From contig NZ_JACHMP010000001.1 in NCBI RefSeq assembly GCF_014204985.1, forward strand, positions 3,844,001 to 3,908,000: a stretch of 64,000 nucleotides of DNA, read 5' to 3'. Below, piece by piece: positions 42,529-53,700 of this stretch. Position numbers and translations under genes: made by a program. The notes under the pieces are model-generated. The model did no database searches, was not told where the DNA came from, and worked only from the letters and a program-made list of their open reading frames with translations. Within the stretch, counting starts at the first letter, position 1. Every line of letters starts with the position of its first letter. The DNA is from Streptosporangium becharense. Its GTDB lineage: Bacteria; Actinomycetota; Actinomycetes; Streptosporangiales; Streptosporangiaceae.

Positions 42529-44237
42529 CCGGAGGAGCGGGAGTGCCGGTCGAGGGCCGCGACGTCCTGCGTCGTGCGATCACCGGGCAGTGGCGGCACA
42601 CGGCCGGCGGGTCCGTCCTGGCCGCCGGCCACCAGGCGTGTGAGGCCCTGGTGCCCGTGATGGTCGGGCTGGTCATCGACAGGGCCATCGCGACCGGTGA
42701 CGCCGGGGAGGTCGCCCGCTGGATCGCGGCCCTGGCCGTGGTCTTCGCCGTGCTGTCCCTCAGCTACCGTTTCAGCTTCCGCCTGGCCGAGCGCGCGTCC
42801 GAACTGGCCGCGCACGATCTGCGGACCGAGTTGGCGGGCCGGGTCCTGCGGGCCAGGGGCGGCGCGGAGACCGGGCGGCTGCCGGGTGAGCTGGTCGCGG
42901 TCGCCACGCAGGACGCCAAACGGGTCGGCGCCGTGAACGTGGCCGTCGCCTCCGCGATATCGGCGCTGGCCGGGCTGCTCGCCGGGGGCGTGGCGCTGCT
43001 GCGCGTCTCCGTACCGCTGGGCCTGCTCGTCCTGCTGGGAACCCCTCCCCTGTTGCTGCTGGCGCACCTGCTGGGCAGGCCGCTGGAGCGGCGCAGCGGT
43101 GACGAGCAGGAGCGCGCCGCGCACGCCTCGGGCGTGGCCGCCGACCTGATCGCCGGGTTGCGGGTGCTCAAGGGCATCGGCGCCGAGGCCGCGGCGGTCG
43201 GCCGTTACCGGCGCACCAGCCGCGACTCGCTGGCCGCCACCTTGCGGGCGGCGCGGGCCCAGGCATGGCATGACGGCGGCATGCTCATCCTGACCGGTGT
43301 CTTCATCGCCGTCGTGGCCCTGGTCGGAGGCCGGCTCGCCGCGCAGGGTGAGATCAGCGTCGGCCAGCTGGTGGCGGCGGTCGGGCTCGCCCAGTTCCTG
43401 CTCTCCCCGCTGTCCATCCTCTCCTGGGCCAACGGTGAACTCGCCCAGGGACGCGCGTCGGCCGCCCGGGTCGCCTCCGTGCTGGCCGCGCCGCCCGCGG
43501 TGACCGGAGGTGACGGCACCCTGCCGCAGGACGTCCGGGGCCGGATCCGGTTGCGCGAGGTCACGCACGACGCGCTGCGCGGGCTGAGCCTCGACGTGGC
43601 ACCGGGTGAGCTGGTGGGCGTCGTGACGGCGGACCCCGCGGTCGCGGCCTCGCTGCTGCGGGTGCTGAACCGCACCGCCGACCCCTCCTCCGGCGTGGTG
43701 GAACTGGACGGCGTACCGCTGTCCGGTCTCGATCCCGCCGAGGTACGCCGCGCCGTCGTCGTCGCCGAGCACGACGCCGACCTGTTCGAGGGAACCCTGC
43801 TCGGCAACGTGACCGCCGCCGTGCCCCCGGACGCGGCCCCGGACACGGTCGAGGCGGCGATGGCGGCCGCGGCGGCCGACGAGATCGCCCGGGTCCTGCC
43901 GCACGGCGCCGCCACCGCGCTCACCGAGCGGGGCCGGTCGCTGTCGGGCGGGCAGCGTCAGCGGGTGGCCCTCGCCCGTGCCCTGGCCACCGGCGCCCCC
44001 GTCCTGGTCCTGCACGATCCGACCACCGCGGTCGACGCGGTCACCGAGGCCCGGATCGCGGACGGGATCCGAAAGGTCAGATCCGGGAGAACAACGATCA
44101 TGGTGGTCACCAGCCCGGCGCTGCTCGCGGCGGCCGACCGAGTGGTCTTCGTGGACGGCGGGGCCTCGACCGCGGAGGGCACGCACGCCGAGCTCGTCCA
44201 CGGGGACGAGGCCTACCGGACGACGGTCCTGGCCTGA
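42525..44237 (+). CDS. Exporter-fold ABC half-transporter with degenerate P-loop
   Basis: 570 residues: six-helix membrane domain then a nucleotide-binding domain. The NBD is unusual. Where Walker A should read GxxGxGKST it reads TADPAVAAS (about 367-375), so the lysine is gone. Walker B reads VLHDPTTAVD. The switch histidine is serine (VVTSPAL). Yet the signature LSGGQRQR (from 473) is perfect. It therefore cannot hydrolyse ATP by itself but can complete the active site of a partner. The next gene encodes exactly the complementary half. With FhuF in front, the pair recalls IrtAB/YbtPQ-type siderophore importers with exporter fold. Confidence 0.85.
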   Translation: MTGGAGVPVEGRDVLRRAITGQWRHTAGGSVLAAGHQACEALVPVMVGLVIDRAIATGDAGEVARWIAALAVVFAVLSLSYRFSFRLAERASELAAHDLRTELAGRVLRARGGAETGRLPGELVAVATQDAKRVGAVNVAVASAISALAGLLAGGVALLRVSVPLGLLVLLGTPPLLLLAHLLGRPLERRSGDEQERAAHASGVAADLIAGLRVLKGIGAEAAAVGRYRRTSRDSLAATLRAARAQAWHDGGMLILTGVFIAVVALVGGRLAAQGEISVGQLVAAVGLAQFLLSPLSILSWANGELAQGRASAARVASVLAAPPAVTGGDGTLPQDVRGRIRLREVTHDALRGLSLDVAPGELVGVVTADPAVAASLLRVLNRTADPSSGVVELDGVPLSGLDPAEVRRAVVVAEHDADLFEGTLLGNVTAAVPPDAAPDTVEAAMAAAAADEIARVLPHGAATALTERGRSLSGGQRQRVALARALATGAPVLVLHDPTTAVDAVTEARIADGIRKVRSGRTTIMVVTSPALLAAADRVVFVDGGASTAEGTHAELVHGDEAYRTTVLA

Positions 44238-44282
44238 CAGCGCGAGGGTCCGGTGCAGGATCCGGTGGAGGAGAGCACACAG

Positions 44283-46145
44283 ATGACGACGACCACGGCA
44301 CCGCACGCCGGAGAGCGGGAGCTGCTGCCCACCGCGACCCCCGCGCAGACCCGCGCGGCCGTGCGCGAGCTGGCCCGCCCCCACCGCCCGGCGGCCCTGG
44401 GCGGCTTCGCGGTTCTCACCGTCTCGACCGGGGTGGGGTTGCTCACCGCCCCGATCCTCGGCCACATCATCGACCTGGTCGCCGGAGGGCGGCCCGCCGA
44501 CGCGATCACCGTCCCGGTCGCCTGGCTGGCGGCGATCGCGGTCGTGCAGGGGGTTACCGCGGCGGTCGGCGTCTCCCTCATCGCCCGGCTCGGCGAGGGC
44601 ATGCTGGCCACGCTGCGGGAGCGTTTCGTGGAGCGGGCGCTGCGGCTCCCCCTGGAACGGGTCGAGCGGGCCGGGTCCGGAGACCTGACCTCACGCGTCA
44701 CCAACGACGTCTCGGTGATCACGAACGCGGTCCGTGACGCGATGCCGGCCTTGGCCCGTTCGCTGCTGACGATCGCGCTGACCCTGGTGGGACTGGCGAT
44801 CCTGGACTGGCGGTTCCTGCTCGTGGCGCTCGTGGCCGTCCCCATCCAGGCGCACACGGTGCGCTGGTACGCCCGCCGGGCGGTCCCCCTGTACACCGCG
44901 CAGCGCGTCGCCGTCGGCGCCCAGCAGCAACAACTGCTGGACACGGTCGGCGGGGCGTCCACCGTCCGGGCGTTCCGGCTCGCCGACGAGCACGTCCACC
45001 TCGTCGGCACCCGGTCACGGGCCGCGGTGGACCTGGCCCTGCGCGGGGTCCGGCTGGTGACGCGGTTCTACTCCCGCCTCAACCTCGCCGAGTTCGCGGG
45101 CCTGTCGGCGGTGCTGGTGACCGGTTTCCTGCTGGTGCGCGGCGGCGACGCCAGCGTCGGGGTGGCCGGAGCCGCCGCGCTGTACTTCCACAGCCTGTTC
45201 ACGCCGATCAACATCGCGCTCGGCCTCGCCGACGACGCGCAGGCCGCCGTCTCGGGCCTCGCGCGGCTGGTCGGGGTGGCCGGCGCCGCCGCCCCGCCGC
45301 TCCCGGCCCCGCCCGCGGCCCTTCCCCCAGCCCCGGCCTCCACCCCGGTCCCGGCCCCGGCCCTTCCCACCGCGCCGGCGGTCCGTGTCCGCGGTGTCGA
45401 GTACGCCTACCGGCCCGGTCACCCGGTGCTGCACAGCGTGGACCTCGACATCGCCCCCGGAGAACGGGTCGCCCTGGTCGGCACGAGCGGCGCGGGGAAG
45501 ACCACACTGGCCAGGATCGTCGCGGGCGTCCACCGGCCCGCTGCCGGCTCGGTCACCGTGGACGGGGTGGAGGTGTGCGGACCGGACCCGGCGACGACCG
45601 GACGGTCCGTCGCCCTGGTCACCCAGGAGGTCCACGTCTTCTCCGGCCCGCTCGCCGACGACCTCCGGCTGGCCCGGCCGGAGGCGGACGACGACGAACT
45701 GCGGTCCGCCCTGGAACTGGTGGGGGCACTGGAGTGGGCTCGGGCGCTCCCCGAAGGACTGGACACGGTGGTCGGGGAGAACGGCCACCGGCTCACCCCC
45801 GCCCAGGCGCAGCAACTGGCGCTCGCCCGGCTCGTCCTGGCCGACCCCCCGGTGGCCGTGCTCGACGAGGCCACCGCGGAGGCCGGCAGCGCCGGTGCGC
45901 GACTCCTTGAGGCGTCGGCCGCCGCCGCGGTCGCCGGCCGGACCGCGCTCGTCGTGGCGCACCGGCTCACCCAGGCCGCGGCGGCCGACCGCGTCGTGGT
46001 GCTCGACGGCGGGAGGGTGGCCGAGATCGGCACGCACGCCGAGCTGATCCGCGCAGGCGGCGGCTACGCGGCCCTGTGGGAGGCGTGGTCGGACGACCGG
46101 GAACCACGACCGGGAGGACCGGTGGGCCTGCCCCGGCAAGGGTGA
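44283..46145 (+). CDS. Exporter-fold ABC half-transporter with degenerate signature
   Basis: 620 residues: six-helix domain (about 40-330), an Ala/Pro-rich linker (PAPPAALPPAPASTPVPAPA) and an NBD. Walker A GTSGAGKTT (about 400-408), Walker B VAVLDEATAE and switch histidine VVAHRLT are intact, but the signature LSGGQ is replaced by LTPAQ (about 504). It complements the upstream partner, leaving one competent ATP site formed by this Walker A and the partner's LSGGQ. Start ATG 44283 follows GGTGGAGGAGAGC. It is convergent with the MbtH gene, with a strong hairpin between. Confidence 0.87.
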   Translation: MTTTTAPHAGERELLPTATPAQTRAAVRELARPHRPAALGGFAVLTVSTGVGLLTAPILGHIIDLVAGGRPADAITVPVAWLAAIAVVQGVTAAVGVSLIARLGEGMLATLRERFVERALRLPLERVERAGSGDLTSRVTNDVSVITNAVRDAMPALARSLLTIALTLVGLAILDWRFLLVALVAVPIQAHTVRWYARRAVPLYTAQRVAVGAQQQQLLDTVGGASTVRAFRLADEHVHLVGTRSRAAVDLALRGVRLVTRFYSRLNLAEFAGLSAVLVTGFLLVRGGDASVGVAGAAALYFHSLFTPINIALGLADDAQAAVSGLARLVGVAGAAAPPLPAPPAALPPAPASTPVPAPALPTAPAVRVRGVEYAYRPGHPVLHSVDLDIAPGERVALVGTSGAGKTTLARIVAGVHRPAAGSVTVDGVEVCGPDPATTGRSVALVTQEVHVFSGPLADDLRLARPEADDDELRSALELVGALEWARALPEGLDTVVGENGHRLTPAQAQQLALARLVLADPPVAVLDEATAEAGSAGARLLEASAAAAVAGRTALVVAHRLTQAAAADRVVVLDGGRVAEIGTHAELIRAGGGYAALWEAWSDDREPRPGGPVGLPRQG

Positions 46146-46180
46146 GGGCTCCGCCCCGGATCTCCCGGGGCGGAGCCCTC
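46144..46180. terminator. Strong bidirectional terminator hairpin
   Basis: GAGGGCTCCGCCCCG (46144-46158) and CGGGGCGGAGCCCTC (46166-46180) form a perfect 15-bp stem with a 7-nt loop between the convergent ABC and MbtH genes. Its left arm begins in the stop codon of the ABC gene. Confidence 0.8.
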
Positions 46181-46197
46181 GTCCGCGTGACCGGCGG

Positions 46198-46422
46198 TCA
46201 GTCCCGCGTGGCCTCGCCCATGGCCCGCGCCAGGCTGCGGGGACGCAGGTCCGTCCAGTTCTCCTCCACATACCGCAGGCAGGCGTCGCGGGAGTCCTCG
46301 CCGAAGACCCGCTCCCAGCCCGCCGGGATCCCGGCGAAGGCCGGCCAGAGCGAGTGCTGGCCCTCGTCGTTGACCAGCACCAGGTAGCGGCCCTCGGGGT
46401 CCTCGAACGGGTTGGTGCTCAT
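46198..46422 (-). CDS. MbtH-family NRPS chaperone
   Basis: 74 residues, full-length MbtH protein: [39 protein letters not shown] and [17 protein letters not shown] carry the conserved tryptophans. MbtH proteins bind adenylation domains and are needed for their folding or activity. The ATG overlaps the NRPS stop (ATGA), so it is produced with the NRPS. It is the last gene of the minus-strand siderophore operon. Confidence 0.95.
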   Translation of the reverse strand: MSTNPFEDPEGRYLVLVNDEGQHSLWPAFAGIPAGWERVFGEDSRDACLRYVEENWTDLRPRSLARAMGEATRD

Positions 46423-47700
46423 GAGTCGTTCCTCCTCGGGTCGTCGTGGGCGAGCGGCCGGTCGGGATCGGCCACCGCCGTCTTCAGGATGCGGACCAGG
46501 TCGTCCGCGAGCCGCCGGACCGTGTTCCGGTCGAACAGGCCGGTGTCGTACTCCAGCAGGCAGTCCACCGGCCCGTCACCGTGCGGTTCGAAGAAGCTGA
46601 GCGCCAGGTCGGCGTTGAGCGCTCCTGTCGGGACCGGTTCGAACGCGGCGTCGAGGTCCTCGATCCGCGACATCCGCGCCTGCTCGTGGTGGACGAGCAT
46701 CACCCTCGGCGCCGGCAGGCCGAGCTCCCGGGCGACCCGGTCGAACGGGACGTCCTGCCGGTCGAGAGCCGCCAGGTCGGTCTCCCGAACCCGCGCGAGC
46801 AGCTCGCGGAAGGTGGGGTCGCCACCGGTGTCCGTGCGCAGCACGACGGTGTTGAAGAAGCACCCGACCAGGTCGGTGAGCGCCTCCTCGGTGCGGCCGG
46901 CGACGAGCGAGGCGATCGGCAGGTCCGTTCCGGCGCCGTGCCGGGTCAGCAGGGCGGCCAGCGCCGCCTGGAGCACCATGAACATGCTCGTGCCCGTCCG
47001 GACGGCCAGGTCGTCGACGTCGCGGTGCAGGTCCGGGTCGAGGACGAAGGGCACGTGGTCCCCGCCGCCGGGTGCCTGTCCGCGCGGCCGGTCGTACGGC
47101 AGGGCCGGGTCGAGCGGCAGCCCGCGCAGGGTCCGCCGCCAGTAGTCCAGCTGCCGGTCGGCCAGGCCGGCGAGCGTCCCGTGAGCCCAGGACGTGTAGT
47201 CCGCGTACGTCACCGGCAGCGGGTCCCACACCGGCGCTGCACCCCGGACGCGGGCCGCGTAGGCGACGGAGACGTCGCGCACCAGCGGCACGACCGACCA
47301 CTCGTCGACGCCGATGTAGTGCATCGTCAGCAGGAGCGCCTGGGCACCGGATCCGTCGGTGAGCAGCCGGGCACGCAGCGGCGGGCGGCCGGTCAGGTCC
47401 GGCCGCTCGGCCGCCAAGGCACGCAGCCGGTCGTCGAGGTCGTCGACCCGGACGGATTCCAGCCCCAACCCGGCGGGCTCCTGGACCGGCCGGCCGTCGC
47501 GTTCGGCGAAGGCCGTGCGCAGCGGTTCGTGGCGGGCGGCGACGTCGGCGAGCGCCTCGGCCAGCGCTCCGGCGTGCAGGCCGCCGCCGGGTGAGCGCAG
47601 CGCGAAGGCCATGTCGTACGGCCCCCCGTCCCGGTGCCGGGTCCACTGCCACTCCTGGGGCGGGGCGACCGCCGGGATCCGCGGCCCGTCGGCCGCACGC
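46419..47700 (-). other. NRPS terminal condensation domain
   Basis: About 420 residues after PCP4 with the fold markers of a condensation domain ([52 protein letters not shown]) and catalytic-region [10 protein letters not shown] in which the first histidine of HH is methionine. No A, PCP or TE follows. It is the candidate release domain. Confidence 0.75.
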
Positions 47701-50700
47701 GACGGCGCCAGCCGCGGCCGCCCGCCGCGCGCGCCGTCCAGCCGTTCGGCCAGCGCCGCGACCGTGGGCGCCTCGAAGACGTCCCGCAGGGCGAGGTCGG
47801 CGTCCAGCAGCGTGCGGACACGGCCGAGCAGCCGCATCGCGGACATGGAGTGGCCGCCCAGGGTGAAGAAGTTGTCGTGGACGCCGACCCCGGGCAGTTC
47901 GAGCACCTCGGTGAAGAGCTGCGCCAGCGCCTGCTGCCGCCCGGTCGTCGGGCGGGCGTCGCCGGTCAGCGCCGACCAGTCGGGCGCCGGGAGCGCCCGG
48001 CGGTCCAGCTTGCCGTTGGGAGTGAGCGGCAACGGCCCGTCGAGCACCACGACCGCGGCCGGGACCATGTAGTCGGGCAGCAGCCTCGCCACGTGGGTGC
48101 GCACCTCGGCCGGGTCGGGCGGCGGACCGTCCTGGTCCCGGGCGGGGACGGCGTAGCCGACCAGCCGCGGCTCGGTCGCGCCGCGGTCGACCACGACGGC
48201 CGCCTGGGCGACCCCCGGGTGCCGGGTCATCGCTCCCGCGATCTCGCCGGGCTCGATCCGGAAACCGCGGATCTTCACCTGGTCGTCCGCCCGGCCGAGG
48301 AAGTCGAGGTTGCCGTCGGGGCGCCAGCGCGCCCGGTCGCCGGTCCGGTACATCCGCGTCCCGGGCGGGCCGAACGGGCAGGCCACGAACCGTTCCGAGG
48401 TCAGGTCGGGCCGTCCCAGGTAGCCGCGGGCGAGCCCGCGGCCGGAGACGTACAGCTCCCCGGCGACACCGGGCGGCACCGGCCGCAGTCGCTCGTCCAG
48501 CACGTACGCGCGGGTGTTGGGGTCGGGGACGCCGATCGGCACCGCCCCCGTCCAGCCCGGTTCGGCGGGCCACAGCGTCGAGTTCACCGTCGCCTCGGTC
48601 AGCCCGTACGCCGCCAGCAGCCGCAGCCGCCCGGCCCACCGGGCGATCACGGCCGGTGGCACGGTCTCGGTGCCCACCAGCACGGTGGACCCCTCCGGCA
48701 GGTCGCAGTCGGCCGGAAGGGCCGCGACCAGAGAGGGCGGCAGGATCGCGTGGGTGATCCGCTGCCCGTTCATGAAGTCGGTCAGCTCCCGGCCGGGCAC
48801 CCGTGCCTCGTCGGGGACGAGCACCAGGCAGCCGCCGTGGCACAGTGCCATGGACAGCTCGAAGATCGTCACGTCGAACCCGATGGAGGCGAACTGCAGC
48901 ACCCTGCTGTCCGGGGTGAGGCCCATCCGGTCGACGGCCGTCGCCACCAGGCTGGCGATCCCCTCGTGCGGGACGAGGACGCCCTTGGGGCGGCCGGTCG
49001 ATCCCGAGGTGTAGATGACGTAGGAGGCATGGTGCAGGGTGACGGGCGCCGGTGGTCCGTCCTCCCCCGGTTCGGCGAGCCGGGCGGCCACCTCGGGGTC
49101 GTCGAGCGGCAGCACCCGCACCCCGTCCACCTCGGGGATCTTGCCCGCGACCTGCTGGGTGGCGACGACCACCTCCGCCCGCGCGTCGCCGAGCATGTAC
49201 GCCAGCCGGTCGGCGGGGTGGGCCAGGTCCAGCGGCAGGAAGGCGGCGCCGAGCTTGTTCGCGCCGAGCATCGCCGCGACCATCTCCACCGAACGCGGCA
49301 CCGCCACCCCGACCACGCTCTCGGCCCGCACCCCGTACCGGGTGAGCAGCCGGGCCATCCGGTCCGACAGGGCGTCCAGCTCCGCGTAGGTGACCGTGCG
49401 CGGCCCGTCCACCACCGCGGCGGCAGCCGGACGCTCGCGTACGCACCGCCGGAACATCCCGACGAAGGTCTCCTCGGGCACCACCCGGTCGGTCCGGTTG
49501 AAACCGGTCACGACCCGCTCGCGCTCGTCATCGGTGAGCACGTCGATCCGGCTGACCGGAAGGCCGGGGTCGGCGGCCACCGCTGTGACGAGCGCGGCCA
49601 GCCGGTCGCCGAGCACCGCGACCGTCCCGGGGTCGAACAGGTCGGAGCGGTACTCGATCAGGCAGGTGATCCGGCCGGTTCCGGAGTCCTCGGTGAAGGC
49701 GAAGACCAGGTCGAACTTGGCCGTGCGCACCTCGACCGGCTGCGGCAGCACCTCCAGCCCGTCCAGCGCGAAGTCGTCGCCGGTGCGGTTGCGGTAGCCG
49801 ACCATCACCTGGAACAGCGGGTTGCGGTCGGGCGAGCGCACCGGGTTGAGCTCCTCCACGACGGCCTCGAACGGCACGTCCTGGTTGGAGAAGGCCGCCA
49901 GCGCGCTCTCCCGGACCCGTCCCACCACGTCGGCGAAGGTCGGGTCGCCCGACAGGTCGGTGCGCAGCACCAGGGTGTTGACGAAGAAGCCGACCAGTTC
50001 GTCCAGCGCGCCGTCGGTGCGGCCGGAGATCGGCGCGCCGAGCGGGATGTCGTCACCGGCGCCGAGGCGGTGCAGCAGCGCGGCGACCGCCGCGTGGCAC
50101 GTCATGAACATGCTCGCCCCGGCCCGCTGGGCGATCCGCCGCAGGCGCTCGCAGTCCGCCGGGTCCAGCTCGACCGCCAGTTCCCCGCCGGCCGGGCTCG
50201 GCCGCGCCGGGTGGGGCCGGTCGGTGGGCAGCTCCAGCCGCTCGGGTGCGCCGCGCAAGATCTCGGCCCAGTGGGCGAGCTGACGCGCGGCCAGGCTGCC
50301 GGGGTCGGACCGCTCGCCGAGCAGCCGCCGCTGCCACAGGGTGTAGTCGACGTACTGGACCGGCAGAGGCTCCCAGCCGGGGGCCCGCCCGCTGCGGCGG
50401 GCGGCGTAGGCGGCCGACAGGTCCCGCAGGAACGGGCCGTCCGACCACTCGTCGGTGGTGATGTGGTGCAGCAGCACCACCACCACGTGCTCCCGCGGAC
50501 CGAGCCGCACGACCGTGGCGCGCACCGGCGGTTCGGCGGCGAGGTCGAACGGGCGGGTGACGACCTCCGACAGCAGGCCGCCCAGCCGGTCCTCGTCCGC
50601 GTCGACCACCTCGACGGCCGGGTGGGCCTCCCCGGCCGGCAGGACGTCCTGGAACGGGCGGCCCTCCCGCTCGGCGATGCGGGTGCGCAGCGTCTCGTGC

Positions 50701-53700
50701 CGGTCCGTCACGTCGGCCAGCGCGGCGCGCAGCGCCTCGACGTCGAGTTCGCCGCGGAGCCGCATCACCAGGGGGAAGTTGTAGAGCGCCGACGGGCCCT
50801 CCAACTGCTCGATCACCCACAGGCGCTGCTGGGCGAACGACAGGGGCGGCTCGTCCGGGCGGCTCCCGGCGGCGACCAGCGCCGGGCGCCCCACGGCACC
50901 CGCCGCCTGCGAACCGGCGACCCGGGCAGCCAGCTCGGCGACGGTCGGCGCCTCGAACAGGTCGCGGATCGCCAGCTCGGCGCCGAGCGCGGTGCGGGCA
51001 CTGCTGACCAGCCGGGTGGCCAGCAGGGAGTGCCCGCCCAGGTCGAAGAAGTCGTCGTCGACGCCGACGCCCTCCACGCCGAGCAGCTCGGCGAACAGCC
51101 CGCACAGGACCCGCTCGTGCCGCGAGCGGGGCGGGCGGCCGCGGGTGCCGGCGGTGACCTCCGGCCGGGGCAACGCCCGCACGTCCAGCTTGCCGTTCAC
51201 GGTGAGCGGCAGCCGCTCCACCGCCATGAGCGCGGCCGGGACCATGTATCCGGGCAGCCTGGCCTTCAGGGCCTCCCGCAGCAGCGCGGCGAGCTCCCCG
51301 GCGTCCGCGGGCCCGTCCATGAACCGGCCCGCGGGCCCGCCCGTGGACTCGCCGGTGATCCCGCCCGTGGGCCCGTCCGCGGGCACCACGTAGCCGACCA
51401 GCCGCTTGGCGCCGCCCGGGCCGGAGCCGTCGGCGACGACGGCCGCGTGCGCGACCAGCGGGTGCTCCTCCAGGGCCGCGGCGATCTCGGCGGGTTCCAC
51501 CCGGTAACCGCGGATCTTCACCTGGTCGTCGGTGCGGCCGAGGAAGTCGAGGTTGCCGTCGGGGCGACGGCGTACCAGGTCGCCGGTGCGGTACATACGG
51601 GCGCCGGGCTCACCGCTGAACGGGTCGGCGACGAAACTCGCGGCGGTCAGGCCGGGCCGGCGATGGTAGCCGCGGGCCAGGCCGACACCGCCGATGTACA
51701 GCTCACCCGGCGTTCCCGGCGGGACGGGACGCAGGCCCGAGTCCAGCACGTAGGCGCGGGTGTTCCAGATCGGCCGCCCCACGGTGGGTGTGGGGCTGTC
51801 GCCGGTGGACGCGCCGAGCGTGTTGATCGTGTACTCGGTCGGCCCGTACAGGTTGTAGCCGAAGGTCCCCGGGGTGTCGCGCAGGGTGGCCCAAACGGTG
51901 TCGGACACCGCCTCACCACCGAGCAGCACCAGCGGGGGCCGGTGCCCGTCGAGCAGGCCCTCGTCGATGAGGTGGTGGGCGTAGGTCGGCGTCACGTTGA
52001 CGACGTCGACGCGTTCCCGGTCGCAGTAGGCCACCAGGGCCTCGGCGTCACGGCGCAGGTTCTCGTCGCAGACGTGGACCTCGTGCCCCTCGACCAGCCA
52101 GAGCAGTTCCTCCCACGACATGTCGAAGGCGAAGGAGACCGTGTGGGCGATGCGCAGCCGCCGCCCCCCGGCCGCCGCGATGGCCGGCTCGAAGATGGCC
52201 TCGCGGTGGTTGAACTGCATGTTCGTCAGGCCGCGGTAGGGGGTGACGACCCCCTTGGGGCGGCCGGTCGACCCCGAGGTGTAGATCACGTAGGCGGGGT
52301 GTTCCAGCCGGTGCGGCAGGTCGCGGGCGAAGGCGGGCCGCTCGGCGTCGTCCAGGGCGTCGCCGGGCAGCGCCGCCAGCGCCGCCACCGTGTCCGGGTC
52401 GTCCAGCAGGACCTGCTCCACCCCGGAGCGGGGGAGCGTCGCGGCGACCTCCGCGGTGGTCACCACGCACGCCGGTGCGGTGTCGGCCAGCATGAACCCC
52501 AGACGTTCCGCCGGGTACTCCAGGTCCAGCGGCAGGTAGGCCGCTCCCGTCTGGAGGACGGCGAACAGCGCCGCCACCATGTCGGCCGAGCGGGGCAGGG
52601 CCAGCGCGACCACCCGTTCCGGTGCCGCGCCGCGGGCCAGCAGCAGGCGGGCCAGACGGTTGACACGGGCGTCGAGGTCGGCGTAGGTCAGCCGCTCGGC
52701 GCCGAAGACCAGGGCCACCTCGCCGGGGGTGCGCGCCGCCTGCTCGGTGAGGAGCTCGGCGACGGTCAGCGCGGGCAGCGGCCGCCTCGCCGCGTGCCAC
52801 TCCGCGTCCAGGTCGCGCCGCTCGGCCGGCAGCAGCAGGTCGAGCCCGCCGACCGGGCCGGGCAGGCCGTCCAGCAGCCGGCCGAGGAGCGCGGTGAAGC
52901 GCTCCAGCAGCGCGGCGGCGTCGTCCGGCCGGTAGGCGTCGGGCCGGTAGGACAGCGTCACGCGCAACCGGCTCCCCTGGGTCACGATGAGGGTGAGCGG
53001 GTAGTGGGTGGCGTCCACACCGGCCACGTCCACGATGCCGTTGCGGCCGGTGAACGCGGTCATCCGCTCCTCGCCGCCGGCGTCGCGCAGCACGAAGAGC
53101 GTGTCGAAGAGCCGGCGGTGCCCGCTCTCGCGCTGGATCTCGCCCAGGCCGGCGTACTCGTACGGCATCAGCGCCACGCGCTCGTCCTGCAACCGCCTGA
53201 GCAGGCCGAGCACGGGCTCGCGCGGGTCGAGGGTGACCCGTACCGGGACCGTGTTGAGGAACATCCCGATGATGTTCTCCACGTCGGGGACCGCCACCGG
53301 CCTGCCCGCCACCGCGGCGCCGAAGACCACGTCGTCGCGGCCGACGGTGGCGGCCAGCACGAGTCCCCAGGCGGCGTTGAGCACGGTGTTGAGGGTCAGG
53401 CCGTGCTCGCGGGCCGTGGCGCGGAGCCGGTCGCCGAGCCGCGCGGGCAGCACGGTGTCGAGGTTCACCGGGATCACCGGGTGCAGGCCGTCGTCGGCGG
53501 GCCGCACGAGCGTCGGCTCGGCCAGCCCGGCGAGGGCACCGCGCCAGGCCGCGAGCGCCTCTCCGGCGGGCTGCGCGGCGAGCCAGGCGAGGTAGTCGCG
53601 GTAGGAGCCGGGGACGGGCAGACCCCGGTCGTCGCCGGACCGGTCGTAGAGCGTGAACAGCTGCTCCAGGAACAGCCACGCCGACCAGCCGTCCCACAGG

